The notes beneath the pieces were generated by a model, which saw only the letters and a list, made by a program, of their open reading frames with translations, had not been told where the DNA came from and ran no database searches. The translations under genes and the position numbers were made by a program. Shown here piece after piece: positions 1 through 7,473 of a stretch of DNA of 28,908 nt (position 1 is the first letter of the stretch; each line of letters starts with the position of its first letter). Source of the stretch: CALKKN01 sp050118555 (GTDB lineage Bacteria; Pseudomonadota; Gammaproteobacteria; Xanthomonadales; SZUA-36); contig JASFKQ010000021.1 in assembly GCA_050118555.1 (NCBI GenBank), positions 1 through 28,908 of the forward strand. The letters run 5' to 3'.

Positions 1-1138
1 TACCCAGGCAGTAGCAGACCGCCGAATTGGCGGCCGAACCCCGGCCCTGGCACAGGATGCCCTGGCTGCGGGCAAAGCGGACGATGTCGTAAACCGTCAG
101 GAAGTAGGATTCGTAATGCAGTTCCTCGATAAGCGCCAGTTCCTTGTCGATCTGGGCGCGCAGGGTGGGAGATATGGGGTCAGGGGATATGGGGTCAGAG
201 TAAAGGGACAGAGTGGCGCACTCTGTCCCTTTACTCTGACCCCGGTGGTTACTCTGACCCCGGCTACCCCAGCGTTCGCGGATGCCGGCCTCGGTCAGCT
301 GCCGCAGGTGCTCCATCGGTGTCACGCCTTCCGGCACGACTTCCCGGGGATACCGGTAACGCACCTGGTCGAGCCGGAAGTGGCAACGTTTGGCGATGGC
401 TGCGCTTTCCGCCAGCATGTGCGCCGGGAACAGCTGCGCCAGCCGATCACGGCTGCGCAGGTGCCGTTCGCCGGAGGGCAGGGCGCGGTAACCCAGTTCG
501 CCGACGCTACAGCCATGACGGATGGCGGCCAGCACATCGTGCAGCATGCGACGCGAGCGAACGTGCATCCGTACGTCACCGCAGGCGGTTACCGGCAGCC
601 CGGCAGCCCGGGCCGTGGCCTGCAGGCGCCGCAGGCGGGCGTCGTCGTCCGGGCCCAGGTGCAGGCTGACGCCCAACCAGCTGCGCCCCGGGAACCAGGC
701 AGCGAGCCAGTGCGCGGTCAGCAGGTCACTCTCATCTTCGGGCAGCCATAGCGCCAGGCAGTGCGCCAGGCCATGCTCAAAGCGGCGGTCCGGCAGGGCG
801 TATTCGCCCTTGGCGGCGTTGCGGCGTCCCTGTGTGATCAACGTGCACAGTTCGGTGTAACCGGCCTGGTCCTCGGGCAGCAGCACCAGCCGCGAACCAT
901 TCTCCAGGCGGAAGCTGCCGGCCGGTATCAGTTGTATGTGCCGGCCGCGTGCCTCACAGCGCCGCGCTTCTTCCAGCGCCCGGACCACCCCGGCCAGCGA
1001 GCACTCGTCGGCGATTGCGATCGCGCTGTAGCCGAGCTCGGCCGCGCGCGCCACCAGTTCCTGGGGGTGCGAGGCGCCGGCCAGGAAGGTGAAGTTGCTG
1101 ATGCATGCCAGTTCGGCGTAGGGAACTCGTTCTTTCAT
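1..1138 (-). CDS. dnaE2: Error-prone DNA polymerase DnaE2 (ImuC), N-terminal part, runs off the window
   Basis: This is the 5' part (379 codons) of the alternative C-family polymerase that does SOS-induced translesion synthesis with ImuA and ImuB. The N-terminus (YAELACISNFTFLAGASHP, residues 7-25) is the DnaE2 form of the PHP domain. The segment ending near residue 379 carries QGRGSAANSAVCY, which opens the polymerase core; the catalytic Asp residues lie beyond the window. The ATG at 1138 is chosen because only six residues precede YAEL, as in the family. There is no Shine-Dalgarno sequence, and a LexA box ends 1 base before the ATG. Residues about 291-325 are an extra segment encoded by a palindromic repeat (171-263); DnaE2 proteins as I remember them have only about 10 residues between the Trp and QIDKELALI here. 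The reading frame stays open through the insertion. Identity is confident; activity of this allele is unknown. Confidence 0.93.
   Translation of the reverse strand, partial: MKERVPYAELACISNFTFLAGASHPQELVARAAELGYSAIAIADECSLAGVVRALEEARRCEARGRHIQLIPAGSFRLENGSRLVLLPEDQAGYTELCTLITQGRRNAAKGEYALPDRRFEHGLAHCLALWLPEDESDLLTAHWLAAWFPGRSWLGVSLHLGPDDDARLRRLQATARAAGLPVTACGDVRMHVRSRRMLHDVLAAIRHGCSVGELGYRALPSGERHLRSRDRLAQLFPAHMLAESAAIAKRCHFRLDQVRYRYPREVVPEGVTPMEHLRQLTEAGIRERWGSRGQSNHRGQSKGTECATLSLYSDPISPDPISPTLRAQIDKELALIEELHYESYFLTVYDIVRFARSQGILCQGRGSAANSAVCYCLG
171..263. repeat. Palindromic REP-like element inserted in frame inside dnaE2
   Basis: The core is a perfect 25-bp inverted repeat (191-215 and 219-243) around a 3-base loop GCG, starting GGGGTCAGAGTAAAGGGACA. 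It is bordered by partial copies of its own ends: GATATGGGGTCAG occurs at 171-183 and again at 186-198, and TTACTCTGACCCCGG at 231-245 and 249-263. The 53-bp core is identical to 1177-1229. Read on the minus strand it adds residues such as GQSKGTECATLSLYSDP to DnaE2 without a stop. The layout resembles REP/BIME sequences moved by REP-associated tyrosine transposases. That assignment is inference, since no transposase is in the window. Confidence 0.9.
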
Positions 1139-1175
1139 GCTGTATGAATATACAGCATTTTGGGAGTGAGGGTTA
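1138..1175 (-). promoter_or_regulatory. LexA box and promoter of dnaE2
   Basis: Positions 1140-1155 read CTGTATGAATATACAG, an exact CTGT-N8-ACAG SOS box. On the minus strand the box contains TATATT (1152-1147), a good -10 hexamer, which puts the transcription start at about 1138-1141, on or next to the dnaE2 ATG at 1138. A weak -35 (TAACCC, 1175-1170) lies 17 bases upstream. LexA bound here would block the start point, and the mRNA would have essentially no leader, consistent with the missing ribosome binding site. The 53-bp palindrome begins 2 bases upstream of the -35. Confidence 0.85.
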
Positions 1176-1176
1176 T

Positions 1177-1229
1177 GGGGTCAGAGTAAAGGGACAGAGT
1201 GGCGCACTCTGTCCCTTTACTCTGACCCC
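1177..1229. repeat. 53-bp perfect palindrome, second copy
   Basis: A 25-bp inverted repeat (1177-1201 and 1205-1229) with loop GCG, identical base for base to 191-243. It lies between the stop of the META lipoprotein gene (1240) and the dnaE2 promoter, both on the minus strand. The transcript would form a very strong hairpin, so it may end or attenuate read-through from the upstream operon into dnaE2. No T-run follows, so it is not a classical intrinsic terminator. Confidence 0.92.
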
Positions 1230-1239
1230 TTTGCGGCGG

Positions 1240-2043
1240 CTACAGGTAGACGGCTTCCAGGCGCGCGAGTAGGCGGTCTCCGGCAAACAGTTCCAGCGAC
1301 TGACCGCTGATCCGGTAACGGGTGGTTTCACCCAATGCGCCGAGGAATGATTTCTCGGTATCCATGCCCGCGGCGCAGTTCATCATGGTCGAGCCCAGCG
1401 CGGAGAAATGCAGTTCTTCTTCGTCCGCTTCGAAAGTACCGAAGAAATTATTGCAGCCTGCGTTGCCGTGGGCCCGCGAGCCGTCGGAAGCGAGGATCAC
1501 GTGGGCTTCCCGCTGCTTTTCCGGCGTCTTCACCGGGCGGCCGTCGATCTCGACCAGCTTCCAGTAAGTGTTACGCAGGTCGGCATTGGCAACAGGCATG
1601 CAGTCCAATTGTGTATCGAGTTTATCAAAATGATCAACTATCAGTTTGATTTCACTGGAGGAATTCTCCATGGATGGTCGTTCCAGCAGACGGCCCGTCA
1701 GAACCACATGAGCCTCCTTTCCCGCCTGAATTCCGGAATTCAGATACGCGCTTTCAACTTCCTTGTATGCGCCTTCCATTGCGACCGGATAGGTCTTGTT
1801 GGTGCGGCAGTCCCGGAACAAGGCGGCATCGGCCATGTAGCGGAACATGCCTTCAAGCGGCTTGCCCTCGGAGCGTCGTGCGCCGGCGATCATGTCCGAC
1901 GGCTCCGCTGCCGCCGGTTCCGTATCATCCGCTGCAGGGGCGCGCGGTCCGCAGGCGGCGGTCGCGCATACCAGCGCCAGTGTGAAGATTTTCCACAGGG
2001 TCGGGTTGGCCCGCCGCTCGAAAAGGCGTCTTGCTGTTGGCAT
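1240..2043 (-). CDS. META-domain lipoprotein (HslJ-like, with NlpE-like OB segment)
   Basis: A 267-residue predicted lipoprotein. A hydrophobic segment ends in a lipobox with Cys31 (CATAAC). Residues about 65-125 (MFRYMADAALFRDCRTN and following) resemble the OB-fold part of NlpE-type lipoproteins. Residues about 156-265 form a META/DUF306 domain with TYWKLVEIDGRPV, GNAGCNNFFGTFE and TMMNCAAG. HslJ-type META proteins are linked to envelope stress and resistance phenotypes, but no reaction is known. The start is supported by GTGAGGA about 7 bases before the ATG. The start lies 9 bases after the stop of the DUF502 gene, so it is the last gene of an operon. The domain call is firm; the function is not. 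Confidence 0.85.
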   Translation of the reverse strand: MPTARRLFERRANPTLWKIFTLALVCATAACGPRAPAADDTEPAAAEPSDMIAGARRSEGKPLEGMFRYMADAALFRDCRTNKTYPVAMEGAYKEVESAYLNSGIQAGKEAHVVLTGRLLERPSMENSSSEIKLIVDHFDKLDTQLDCMPVANADLRNTYWKLVEIDGRPVKTPEKQREAHVILASDGSRAHGNAGCNNFFGTFEADEEELHFSALGSTMMNCAAGMDTEKSFLGALGETTRYRISGQSLELFAGDRLLARLEAVYL

Positions 2044-2052
2044 GTGGCATCC

Positions 2053-2700
2053 TCACTTCGGTTCGTCGGGGCTGCGCAGGGGCGCCTTGTGGTCGCGGGT
2101 GACCGCCCCGGTCAGGACGAGTTTCATGGCCTCTTCAAATGACAGGTCCAGCGGTACCAGGCAGGAGCGCGGCAGAAACAGCGTGTAGCCGCCGATCTGG
2201 TAGCTCATGGGCAGGTAGACGGCGACCGGCTCCTCGATATCGAGTTGCAGCGGAAGGTTGGTGAAATCCTCCCGGGTCACGAAGCCGATCTGCTGGAAAT
2301 CCTGGCCCGGAATCCGTACCAGGACCACCTTGCTCATCGCTACCTTGCTGTCGGGGCTGAGATAACCGATGAAATCCTTCAGAGCCGAGTAGATCGACTT
2401 GACCAGCGGCAACCGCTGCAAGAGCGTGTCGCCGAGCATGAAGATGCGCTGGAACACCAGCACATGGCTCAGTAGGCCGATCAGGATCGTGATGGCGACG
2501 CCGGAAACCACGCCCATACCCGGTATGTACCAACCTTCCGGCAGGATTCGAACCAGGATCGCTCCGAGAAACTGCTCGGCCCCGCGCGCCAGCCACCAGA
2601 GGATGGCGAGCGTCAGCGCCGAAGGAATGACCACCGCGAGGCCTTTCAGAAAAAGTTTTCCGAGCGTGTTCATGTGCCTTTTTCCCGGGTCGGTATCCAT
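2053..2700 (-). CDS. DUF502 family membrane protein
   Basis: A 215-residue protein with two hydrophobic segments (about residues 18-40 and 60-85) and a soluble C-terminal half. The sequence LPLVKSIYSALKDF is typical of DUF502 proteins. Function is unknown; the family occurs widely in bacteria and in plant LAZ1-related proteins. The start is uncertain: ATG 2700 lies 9 bases after the hydrolase stop, while ATG 2673 gives MNTLGKLFLKGLAV, closer to the usual family start. It is part of a tight operon with the hydrolase upstream and the META lipoprotein downstream. Confidence 0.85.
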   Translation of the reverse strand: MDTDPGKRHMNTLGKLFLKGLAVVIPSALTLAILWWLARGAEQFLGAILVRILPEGWYIPGMGVVSGVAITILIGLLSHVLVFQRIFMLGDTLLQRLPLVKSIYSALKDFIGYLSPDSKVAMSKVVLVRIPGQDFQQIGFVTREDFTNLPLQLDIEEPVAVYLPMSYQIGGYTLFLPRSCLVPLDLSFEEAMKLVLTGAVTRDHKAPLRSPDEPK

Positions 2701-2709
2701 GCCATCAGC

Positions 2710-3492
2710 TCAGTCGGCTTTGCCGGAAGTCACCGCTTGCGGGTTGCGCTCGAATCGCCCGTGGTCGAGGTAGTAGATGACCTGTTCGATCACGTCGCGG
2801 TCACTGGCCATGAACATGTGGCTGACCGGGATTTGCAGGTGATCCTGCATGCCGTCCACGCGGGTGGACGCGACCGATACCTTGCCGTCGTCGGCGCCGG
2901 GCAGCGACTGCGAGAGGATCGGGTTGATCGATCGCGTGCCGGCGATCACGCCCAGGTCGAAGTGAACCCGGCCGAGCGCTCTGGGCACGCTGGCCTGACC
3001 GGTGCCGAGCTGCAGACCGGCCGGACCCCCGATCCACTCAAAACCGGGCAAGTTTCCATACTGGTCGACGACTTCGCTGCCCTGGTTCGGCGGGCCCAGC
3101 ATCACGACGCGGCCGAGATTGCCGATGTCGTGCTGCTCCAGGTATTGGCGGACCAGGATACCGCCCAGTGAATGCGTGACGAAGTTGACTTGGGGCGAGC
3201 CCTTGCAGGCCGCAAGGCCACGGTTCACCGCGTCGCTGGCCAGATCTTCGATCGGCTCTTCCGTCGAGTCGTACGCGATGTTCCTGACCGGGTACCCGGC
3301 CTTTTCGAGGGACTCCGCCATCCGGTTCATGGAGTTTTCGGACCGCCAGAGTCCGTGCAGCAGCACCGTGCAGTCCCCTGCGAACCCCACGGGCGTCCAG
3401 CACGCGGCGCCGAGACCCAGCACGCACGCGAACAGACTCCGGAGCATGCCAGCGCCCGTTTGCATTGTCTTGCTGGTCACCCGGCGGCGCAT
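2710..3492 (-). CDS. Exported alpha/beta hydrolase (lipase-like)
   Basis: A 260-residue alpha/beta hydrolase. The first about 38 residues form a basic then hydrophobic export signal. CTVLLHGLWRSENSM is the oxyanion strand region, and THSLGG is the nucleophile elbow with Ser as catalytic residue. GPPNQGSEV and a late SHMFM His are in the order expected for triacylglycerol lipase/PGAP1-like hydrolases. The substrate is not identifiable. ATG 3492 lies 4 bases after the DUF4404 stop, but ATG 3447 (MLRSLFACVLGLG) would give a more typical signal peptide and cannot be excluded. Confidence 0.82.
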   Translation of the reverse strand: MRRRVTSKTMQTGAGMLRSLFACVLGLGAACWTPVGFAGDCTVLLHGLWRSENSMNRMAESLEKAGYPVRNIAYDSTEEPIEDLASDAVNRGLAACKGSPQVNFVTHSLGGILVRQYLEQHDIGNLGRVVMLGPPNQGSEVVDQYGNLPGFEWIGGPAGLQLGTGQASVPRALGRVHFDLGVIAGTRSINPILSQSLPGADDGKVSVASTRVDGMQDHLQIPVSHMFMASDRDVIEQVIYYLDHGRFERNPQAVTSGKAD

Positions 3493-3496
3493 TGGA

Positions 3497-3763
3497 TCAG
3501 ATACCCACCTTGGCCAGGGCGTCGATGACCTCGCGCAGGAATCGCTCCGCGACGGGGTGCTCGACCGCGAACCGCGTCTCGATGGACTGGGCCTGGTCGA
3601 GAACGGTTTCGTACTCGTCCGCGGTCGCCCCGGCCTCGGTCAGGCGGTGTATCTCGGCGTCGAGTTCACGCACCAGTCCGATCGTGTCTTCGTCAATATC
3701 GTCCATGCCCTCCAGCGCGTCCTGCAGCCGGTTGACCAGTTCCTTCAGGTTCGGTTCTGTCAT
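3497..3763 (-). CDS. DUF4404 family small protein
   Basis: An 88-residue acidic, helical protein with no membrane segment. The pattern LKELVNRLQDALEG near the N-terminus and a central heptad-like region match DUF4404, a proteobacterial family of unknown function. It is separated by 4 bases from the hydrolase gene and by 43 bases from the macro-domain gene, so it is probably co-transcribed with both. No enzymatic motif is visible. Confidence 0.75.
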   Translation of the reverse strand: MTEPNLKELVNRLQDALEGMDDIDEDTIGLVRELDAEIHRLTEAGATADEYETVLDQAQSIETRFAVEHPVAERFLREVIDALAKVGI

Positions 3764-3806
3764 GCTCGGATCATATCCTGTTGTGGGTTTTTCTGATGCG
3801 TCTACT

Positions 3807-4325
3807 CTACCATTCTTTGGCCGCCTCCAGCGCCGTCAGCAGCGCTTTCTCGACCGGCTGATCGAAACAGGCGAACACCACTTTGGAGGGCGGTCCTTCG
3901 GTCCTCAGAAAGCTGCGAACCTCGCGCACGGCGATGGTGCAGGCCTGGTCCACTGGATAGCCGTAGGCGCCGCAGCTGATGGCCGGAAACGCGACCGACC
4001 GAACACGGTGCTCAGCCGCGAGCGCCAGGGACGAACGGTAGCAGGAGGCCAGCAAGTGTGCCTCGCCGGCCTCGCCGCCGTGCCAGACCGGACCCACCGT
4101 GTGGATGACATACCGCGCCGGCAGGCGGTGGCCGGAGGTAATCCTGGCCCGGCCCGTCTCGCAGCCGCCAAGGCGGCGGCATTCTGCAAGCAGTCCCGGG
4201 CCCGCCGCCCGGTGAATGGCGCCGTCCACACCACCCCCACCCAAAAGGCTGCGGTTGGCTGCGTTCACGATGGCATCGACTTCGAGCGTTGTGATATCTG
4301 CCCGCAAGACGCTGATGGGTTCCAT
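3807..4325 (-). CDS. Macro-domain protein, O-acetyl-ADP-ribose deacetylase-like (YmdB type)
   Basis: A 172-residue stand-alone macro domain. It shows the ADP-ribose-binding NAAN motif (21-24), the GGGGVDGAIH loop (29-38) with the Asp that corresponds to the YmdB catalytic residue, and the second loop ISCGAYGYP. Relatives hydrolyse O-acetyl-ADP-ribose or remove ADP-ribose from proteins. A good CAGGAG lies 6 bases before the ATG. It starts 25 bases after modC and probably shares its transcript. No ADP-ribosyltransferase gene is nearby. Confidence 0.88.
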   Translation of the reverse strand: MEPISVLRADITTLEVDAIVNAANRSLLGGGGVDGAIHRAAGPGLLAECRRLGGCETGRARITSGHRLPARYVIHTVGPVWHGGEAGEAHLLASCYRSSLALAAEHRVRSVAFPAISCGAYGYPVDQACTIAVREVRSFLRTEGPPSKVVFACFDQPVEKALLTALEAAKEW

Positions 4326-4350
4326 GGTGTTCTCCTGTCGGCGCCAACCG

Positions 4351-5418
4351 TCAGGTCAGCAGGGCGATCCCCTTGACCTGCGCGAAGAGGCGCTTGCCGG
4401 GCTCAACGGCGAGTTCTTCCGCCGACTTGCGGGTGATTCGCGCCAGCAGGGGCACGGCGCCTGCCAGCAGCCTGACGGTGACCTGGGATTCATCCTCGTG
4501 GCTGACTCCATCCACAACCGCTGGCAGGATGTTCAATATGCTGGTTCCGTGGTGCCGTTCCAGCGTCAGGCTGACGTCACGAGCCGCCAGGCGCACGCGC
4601 ACCGGCTCGCCCACCGCCATGCGCTGCCGGGTCACGACGAACTCACCGCCGCTGAATTCCAGGTGGGTCAGGTGATAGCGGTCATCGTGCCCACGCACCG
4701 TGGCCTCGATGATCGTGGCGGCCTCCGTCCCGTGAGCCAGCGGCAGGTCCAGGCGGGTAAACAGTTCGTGCACGTCGCCCGACGCGCTGGTGCGGCCCGC
4801 TTCGAGCAGAACGACGTGGTCGGCCAGGCGGCCGACTTCCTCCGGGGAGTGCGTGACGTAAACCAGCGGGATCGCCAGTTCGCGGTGCAGGGTCTCGAGG
4901 TATGGCAGGATTTCCTGTTTCCGGGCCACGTCGATGGCGGCCAGCGGTTCATCCATCAACAGCAGTCGAGGGCTGACCGCCAGTGCCCGCGCAATGGAGA
5001 CGCGCTGGCGTTCGCCGCCGGATAGCGTGGCCGGCCGGCGTTGCATGAGGGGCCCGATGTCCAGCAACTCGACCGCCTGATCCAGGGACACCCTGCGCTG
5101 TTTCTCGGCCACACGCCGCAGTCCGTATTCCAGGTTCCGGCGCACGTCCAGGTGCTCGAACAGGCTGGCTTCCTGGAACACGTAGCCCACCGCACGGCGG
5201 TGGGTGGGCACGAACTCCCGCTCCGACTGCCAGATGGCCCCATCCACCGTGAGCGTGCCGCCCGGGTGCCGGTCGAGCCCGGCGAGCGCGCGCAGCAGGG
5301 TGGTCTTGCCGCTCCCCGAGGGCCCGAACACGCAGGAGATCCCCGGCGATGGGAGTTGCAGATCGACGTTCAGGGAAAACGCATCCTGCCGGACCTTCAG
5401 ACGGATTTCGACGCTCAT
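4351..5418 (-). CDS. modC: Molybdate ABC transporter, ATP-binding protein ModC
   Basis: A 355-residue ATPase of the ModABC importer. It shows Walker A (FGPSGSGKTT, 31-40), Q-loop Gln82, signature LSGGERQR (132-139), Walker B LLLMDEP (152-158) and switch His190. The C-terminus carries a MOP/TOBE-type oxyanion-binding domain (from about residue 285, ILNILPAVV), as expected for ModC. The start is set by the ATGA overlap with modB: ATG at 5418-5416, modB stop at 5417-5415. The open frame extends further upstream but overlaps modB and is not coding there. Confidence 0.95.
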   Translation of the reverse strand: MSVEIRLKVRQDAFSLNVDLQLPSPGISCVFGPSGSGKTTLLRALAGLDRHPGGTLTVDGAIWQSEREFVPTHRRAVGYVFQEASLFEHLDVRRNLEYGLRRVAEKQRRVSLDQAVELLDIGPLMQRRPATLSGGERQRVSIARALAVSPRLLLMDEPLAAIDVARKQEILPYLETLHRELAIPLVYVTHSPEEVGRLADHVVLLEAGRTSASGDVHELFTRLDLPLAHGTEAATIIEATVRGHDDRYHLTHLEFSGGEFVVTRQRMAVGEPVRVRLAARDVSLTLERHHGTSILNILPAVVDGVSHEDESQVTVRLLAGAVPLLARITRKSAEELAVEPGKRLFAQVKGIALLT

Positions 5419-6095
5419 GCCCTGAGCACCCGGTAGCGACGGTTGAGGGCGTAGACGGTCATCAGCATCACGAAGGACAGCACCAGCAGGATCGCCGCCA
5501 GCCGGTGGGCATTGACGTATTGCAGGCTCTCGACGTGGTCGTAGATCGCTATCGACGCCACGCGCGTCTGGCCGGGAATGTTGCCGCCGATCATCAATAC
5601 CACGCCAAATTCGCCCATGGTGTGTGCGAAGCCGAGCACGGCGGCGGTGAAGAACCCGCCGCGGGCAAGCGGCACGGCCACGGTCAGGAAACGATCGACC
5701 GGCGACGCCCGAAGTGTCGCTGCAACTTCGAGGGGCCGGCGGCCGATCGATGCGAAAGCGTCCTGCAGCGGCTGGACGACGAACGGTAACGAGTAGATCA
5801 CCGAACCGATTACCAGGCCCGTGAACGTGAAAGCCAGCGGCCGTCCGGTCCAGGCCTGCGCGGCGCCGCCCAGCAAGCCGTCGGGCCCCAGCGCCAGCAG
5901 GAGGTAGAAGCCGAGCACTGTCGGCGGCAGCACCAGCGGAAGTGCGATCAGCGCCTCCAGCAGGAATTTCAGCCGCCAGCGGGTGCGCGCCAGCCACCAG
6001 GCGAGCGGTGTGCCGACGGCGACCAAAATCAGGGTGCTGATCAGGGCGAGCCTGAGTGTCATGAGGAGCGCGGTGAGGTCGCCGGAGTTCAGCAT
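5415..6095 (-). CDS. modB: Molybdate ABC transporter permease ModB
   Basis: A 226-residue inner-membrane permease with about five hydrophobic helices. Its coupling loop (EVAATLRASPVDRFLTVAVP) matches the EAA loop of ModB. The length is normal for the family. The ATG at 6095 overlaps the modA stop by one base (TGATG), indicating translational coupling. The longer frame reaching to 6914 was rejected because it is the +1 shadow of modA. Confidence 0.95.
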   Translation of the reverse strand: MLNSGDLTALLMTLRLALISTLILVAVGTPLAWWLARTRWRLKFLLEALIALPLVLPPTVLGFYLLLALGPDGLLGGAAQAWTGRPLAFTFTGLVIGSVIYSLPFVVQPLQDAFASIGRRPLEVAATLRASPVDRFLTVAVPLARGGFFTAAVLGFAHTMGEFGVVLMIGGNIPGQTRVASIAIYDHVESLQYVNAHRLAAILLVLSFVMLMTVYALNRRYRVLRA

Positions 6096-6874
6096 CAGGG
6101 GGCCTCGTAACCGTAGGCCTCGATGAGGGCGCGCGCCTCGGGACTGCGCACAAAAGCCATCAGGGCGCGGGCGACTTCGCTGTCCCGAAGCAGGACTGCC
6201 TGTTGCTCGATGGGGGCATACAGGTCCTGCGGCACGATCATCCAGGATCCGCGGGCCGAATGGCCGGGCCAGGCCAGCAGCGATTGCGAGATGAAACCCA
6301 GCTCGGCATTGCCGCTGTGCACGAACTGGTACGCCTGGCCGATGTTCTCGCCGCGGACCAGCCGGCTCTGCAGCGTTTTCCACAGGCCGAGCGATTGCAG
6401 CGCCTCGCGTGCGGCGGCCCCGTACGGCGCCAGATCCGGATTGGCGATGGCCAGGTGGCGGAACTTTCCATTGCGAAGGACGGCGCCAGCGGAATCGACA
6501 TATCCCGGTTGAGGGCTCCACAGGACCAGCCGTCCCAGGGCGTACGTGAAGCGGCTGCCGGGCAGGGCGATCTCCTCCGCCTCGAGGCGGACGGGACGGT
6601 CGGTATCCGCGGCGAAGAAGGCATCGAACGGCGCACCATTCCGGATCTGGGCGTAATGCTTCCCCGACGACCCGAAGGCCAGATTTACGGTGTGGCCGGT
6701 CTTTTCCTCGAACGACGCGACCAGGGCGCCCATGGCGGTGCGGAAATTGCTGGCCACGGCGACGTTCAGCGGCGTCTCCGCCGCGCGGACGGGCCCGGCG
6801 GCGATCAGAATGACCGACAATAGCGCGATCAGGCGGCGCATACCGTGAGCAGGGGATCGCGTGGGGCTGGGCAC
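6095..6874 (-). CDS. modA: Molybdate ABC transporter, periplasmic binding protein ModA
   Basis: A 259-residue binding protein. A Sec signal peptide (hydrophobic LIALLSVILIAAG, then AA) precedes the mature start ETPLNVAVASNF. FGSSGKHYAQI and the PFDAFFAAD region are typical of ModA. GTG 6874 is preferred because AGGAG lies 9 bases upstream; ATG 6841 (MRRLIALL) has no clear ribosome binding site but also gives a good signal peptide. The upstream region has a small palindrome CACTG-TAGT-CAGTG (6914-6927) next to a TAGAAT hexamer, a possible promoter/operator. No ModE-type box was seen. Confidence 0.93.
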   Translation of the reverse strand: MPSPTRSPAHGMRRLIALLSVILIAAGPVRAAETPLNVAVASNFRTAMGALVASFEEKTGHTVNLAFGSSGKHYAQIRNGAPFDAFFAADTDRPVRLEAEEIALPGSRFTYALGRLVLWSPQPGYVDSAGAVLRNGKFRHLAIANPDLAPYGAAAREALQSLGLWKTLQSRLVRGENIGQAYQFVHSGNAELGFISQSLLAWPGHSARGSWMIVPQDLYAPIEQQAVLLRDSEVARALMAFVRSPEARALIEAYGYEAP

Positions 6875-7026
6875 ATACCGGGGCTCCTTTATCGTGCCCC
6901 TCATCAAGTGGCACACTGTAGTCAGTGATTCTAACGCGAGGAATACGGCATGGGTGAAAAGTGCGTGGGCGCTGACCGAAGTCTCCGGCTCATATTCCCG
7001 GCGGCGGCAGCCGGGGAAGGCAACCG

Positions 7027-7377
7027 GTGAGCCCCCGGGATCTCGTTCGGCAGTGGGTGGTGGCTTTCAATCGGGCCGATCCCGATGCGCTGGCTGCGTT
7101 CTACGCCGAAGACGCAGTCAATCACCAGGTCGTGCAGGAGCCGGTCGTCGGCCGCACCGCGATCCGGGAGATGTTTGCGCGGGAATTCGCGAGCGCCACC
7201 ATGGTTTGTGAAATCGAGAACCTGTTCGAAGACGGCGAGTGGGCGATCCTGGAATGGAAGGACCCGCTCGGCCTGCGAGGCTGCGGGTTCTTCCAGGTAC
7301 AGAAAGGGGAAATCGTCTTTCAGCGGGGTTACTTCGATCGCCTGTCCTTCCTGCAAGCGCAGGGCAGTGCCGGCTAG
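7027..7377 (+). CDS. SnoaL/NTF2-like protein
   Basis: A 116-residue protein with the small SnoaL-like cone fold: an N-terminal helix (VRQWVVAFNRADPDALAAFY), then AEDAVNHQ, GRTAIREMF and a C-terminal beta region with AILEWKDP. Members are small-molecule isomerases or binding proteins, and substrate cannot be inferred. The start is GTG at 7027, with GGAAGG about 6 bases upstream. It is divergent from modA and ends in a hairpin shared with the convergent phasin gene. Confidence 0.8.
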   Translation: MSPRDLVRQWVVAFNRADPDALAAFYAEDAVNHQVVQEPVVGRTAIREMFAREFASATMVCEIENLFEDGEWAILEWKDPLGLRGCGFFQVQKGEIVFQRGYFDRLSFLQAQGSAG

Positions 7378-7388
7378 GCCACAGCTTT

Positions 7389-7426
7389 CCCGCGCCGGGT
7401 CCATCCGCTGGTGGTCCCGGCGCGGG
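7389..7426. terminator. Hairpin between convergent genes
   Basis: A perfect 11-bp inverted repeat, CCCGCGCCGGG (7389-7399) and CCCGGCGCGGG (7416-7426), with a 16-base loop. It sits between the convergent ends at 7377 and 7474. There is no T-tract, so it may act as a bidirectional stop or transcript stabiliser. Confidence 0.6.
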
Positions 7427-7473
7427 CTTCTCCAGGGTGGGCGCGGACGGTTCGCCGCGCCCGTCAACCTCTG

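Noticed and set aside
116..751. Plus-strand frame of 211 codons over dnaE2
   Set aside because: It is antisense to dnaE2. It stays open because the palindromic repeat has no stop in that frame.
5419..6914. Long N-terminal extensions of the modB and modC frames
   Set aside because: They overlap the upstream genes in other frames. The ATGA and TGATG overlaps give starts at the normal family lengths.
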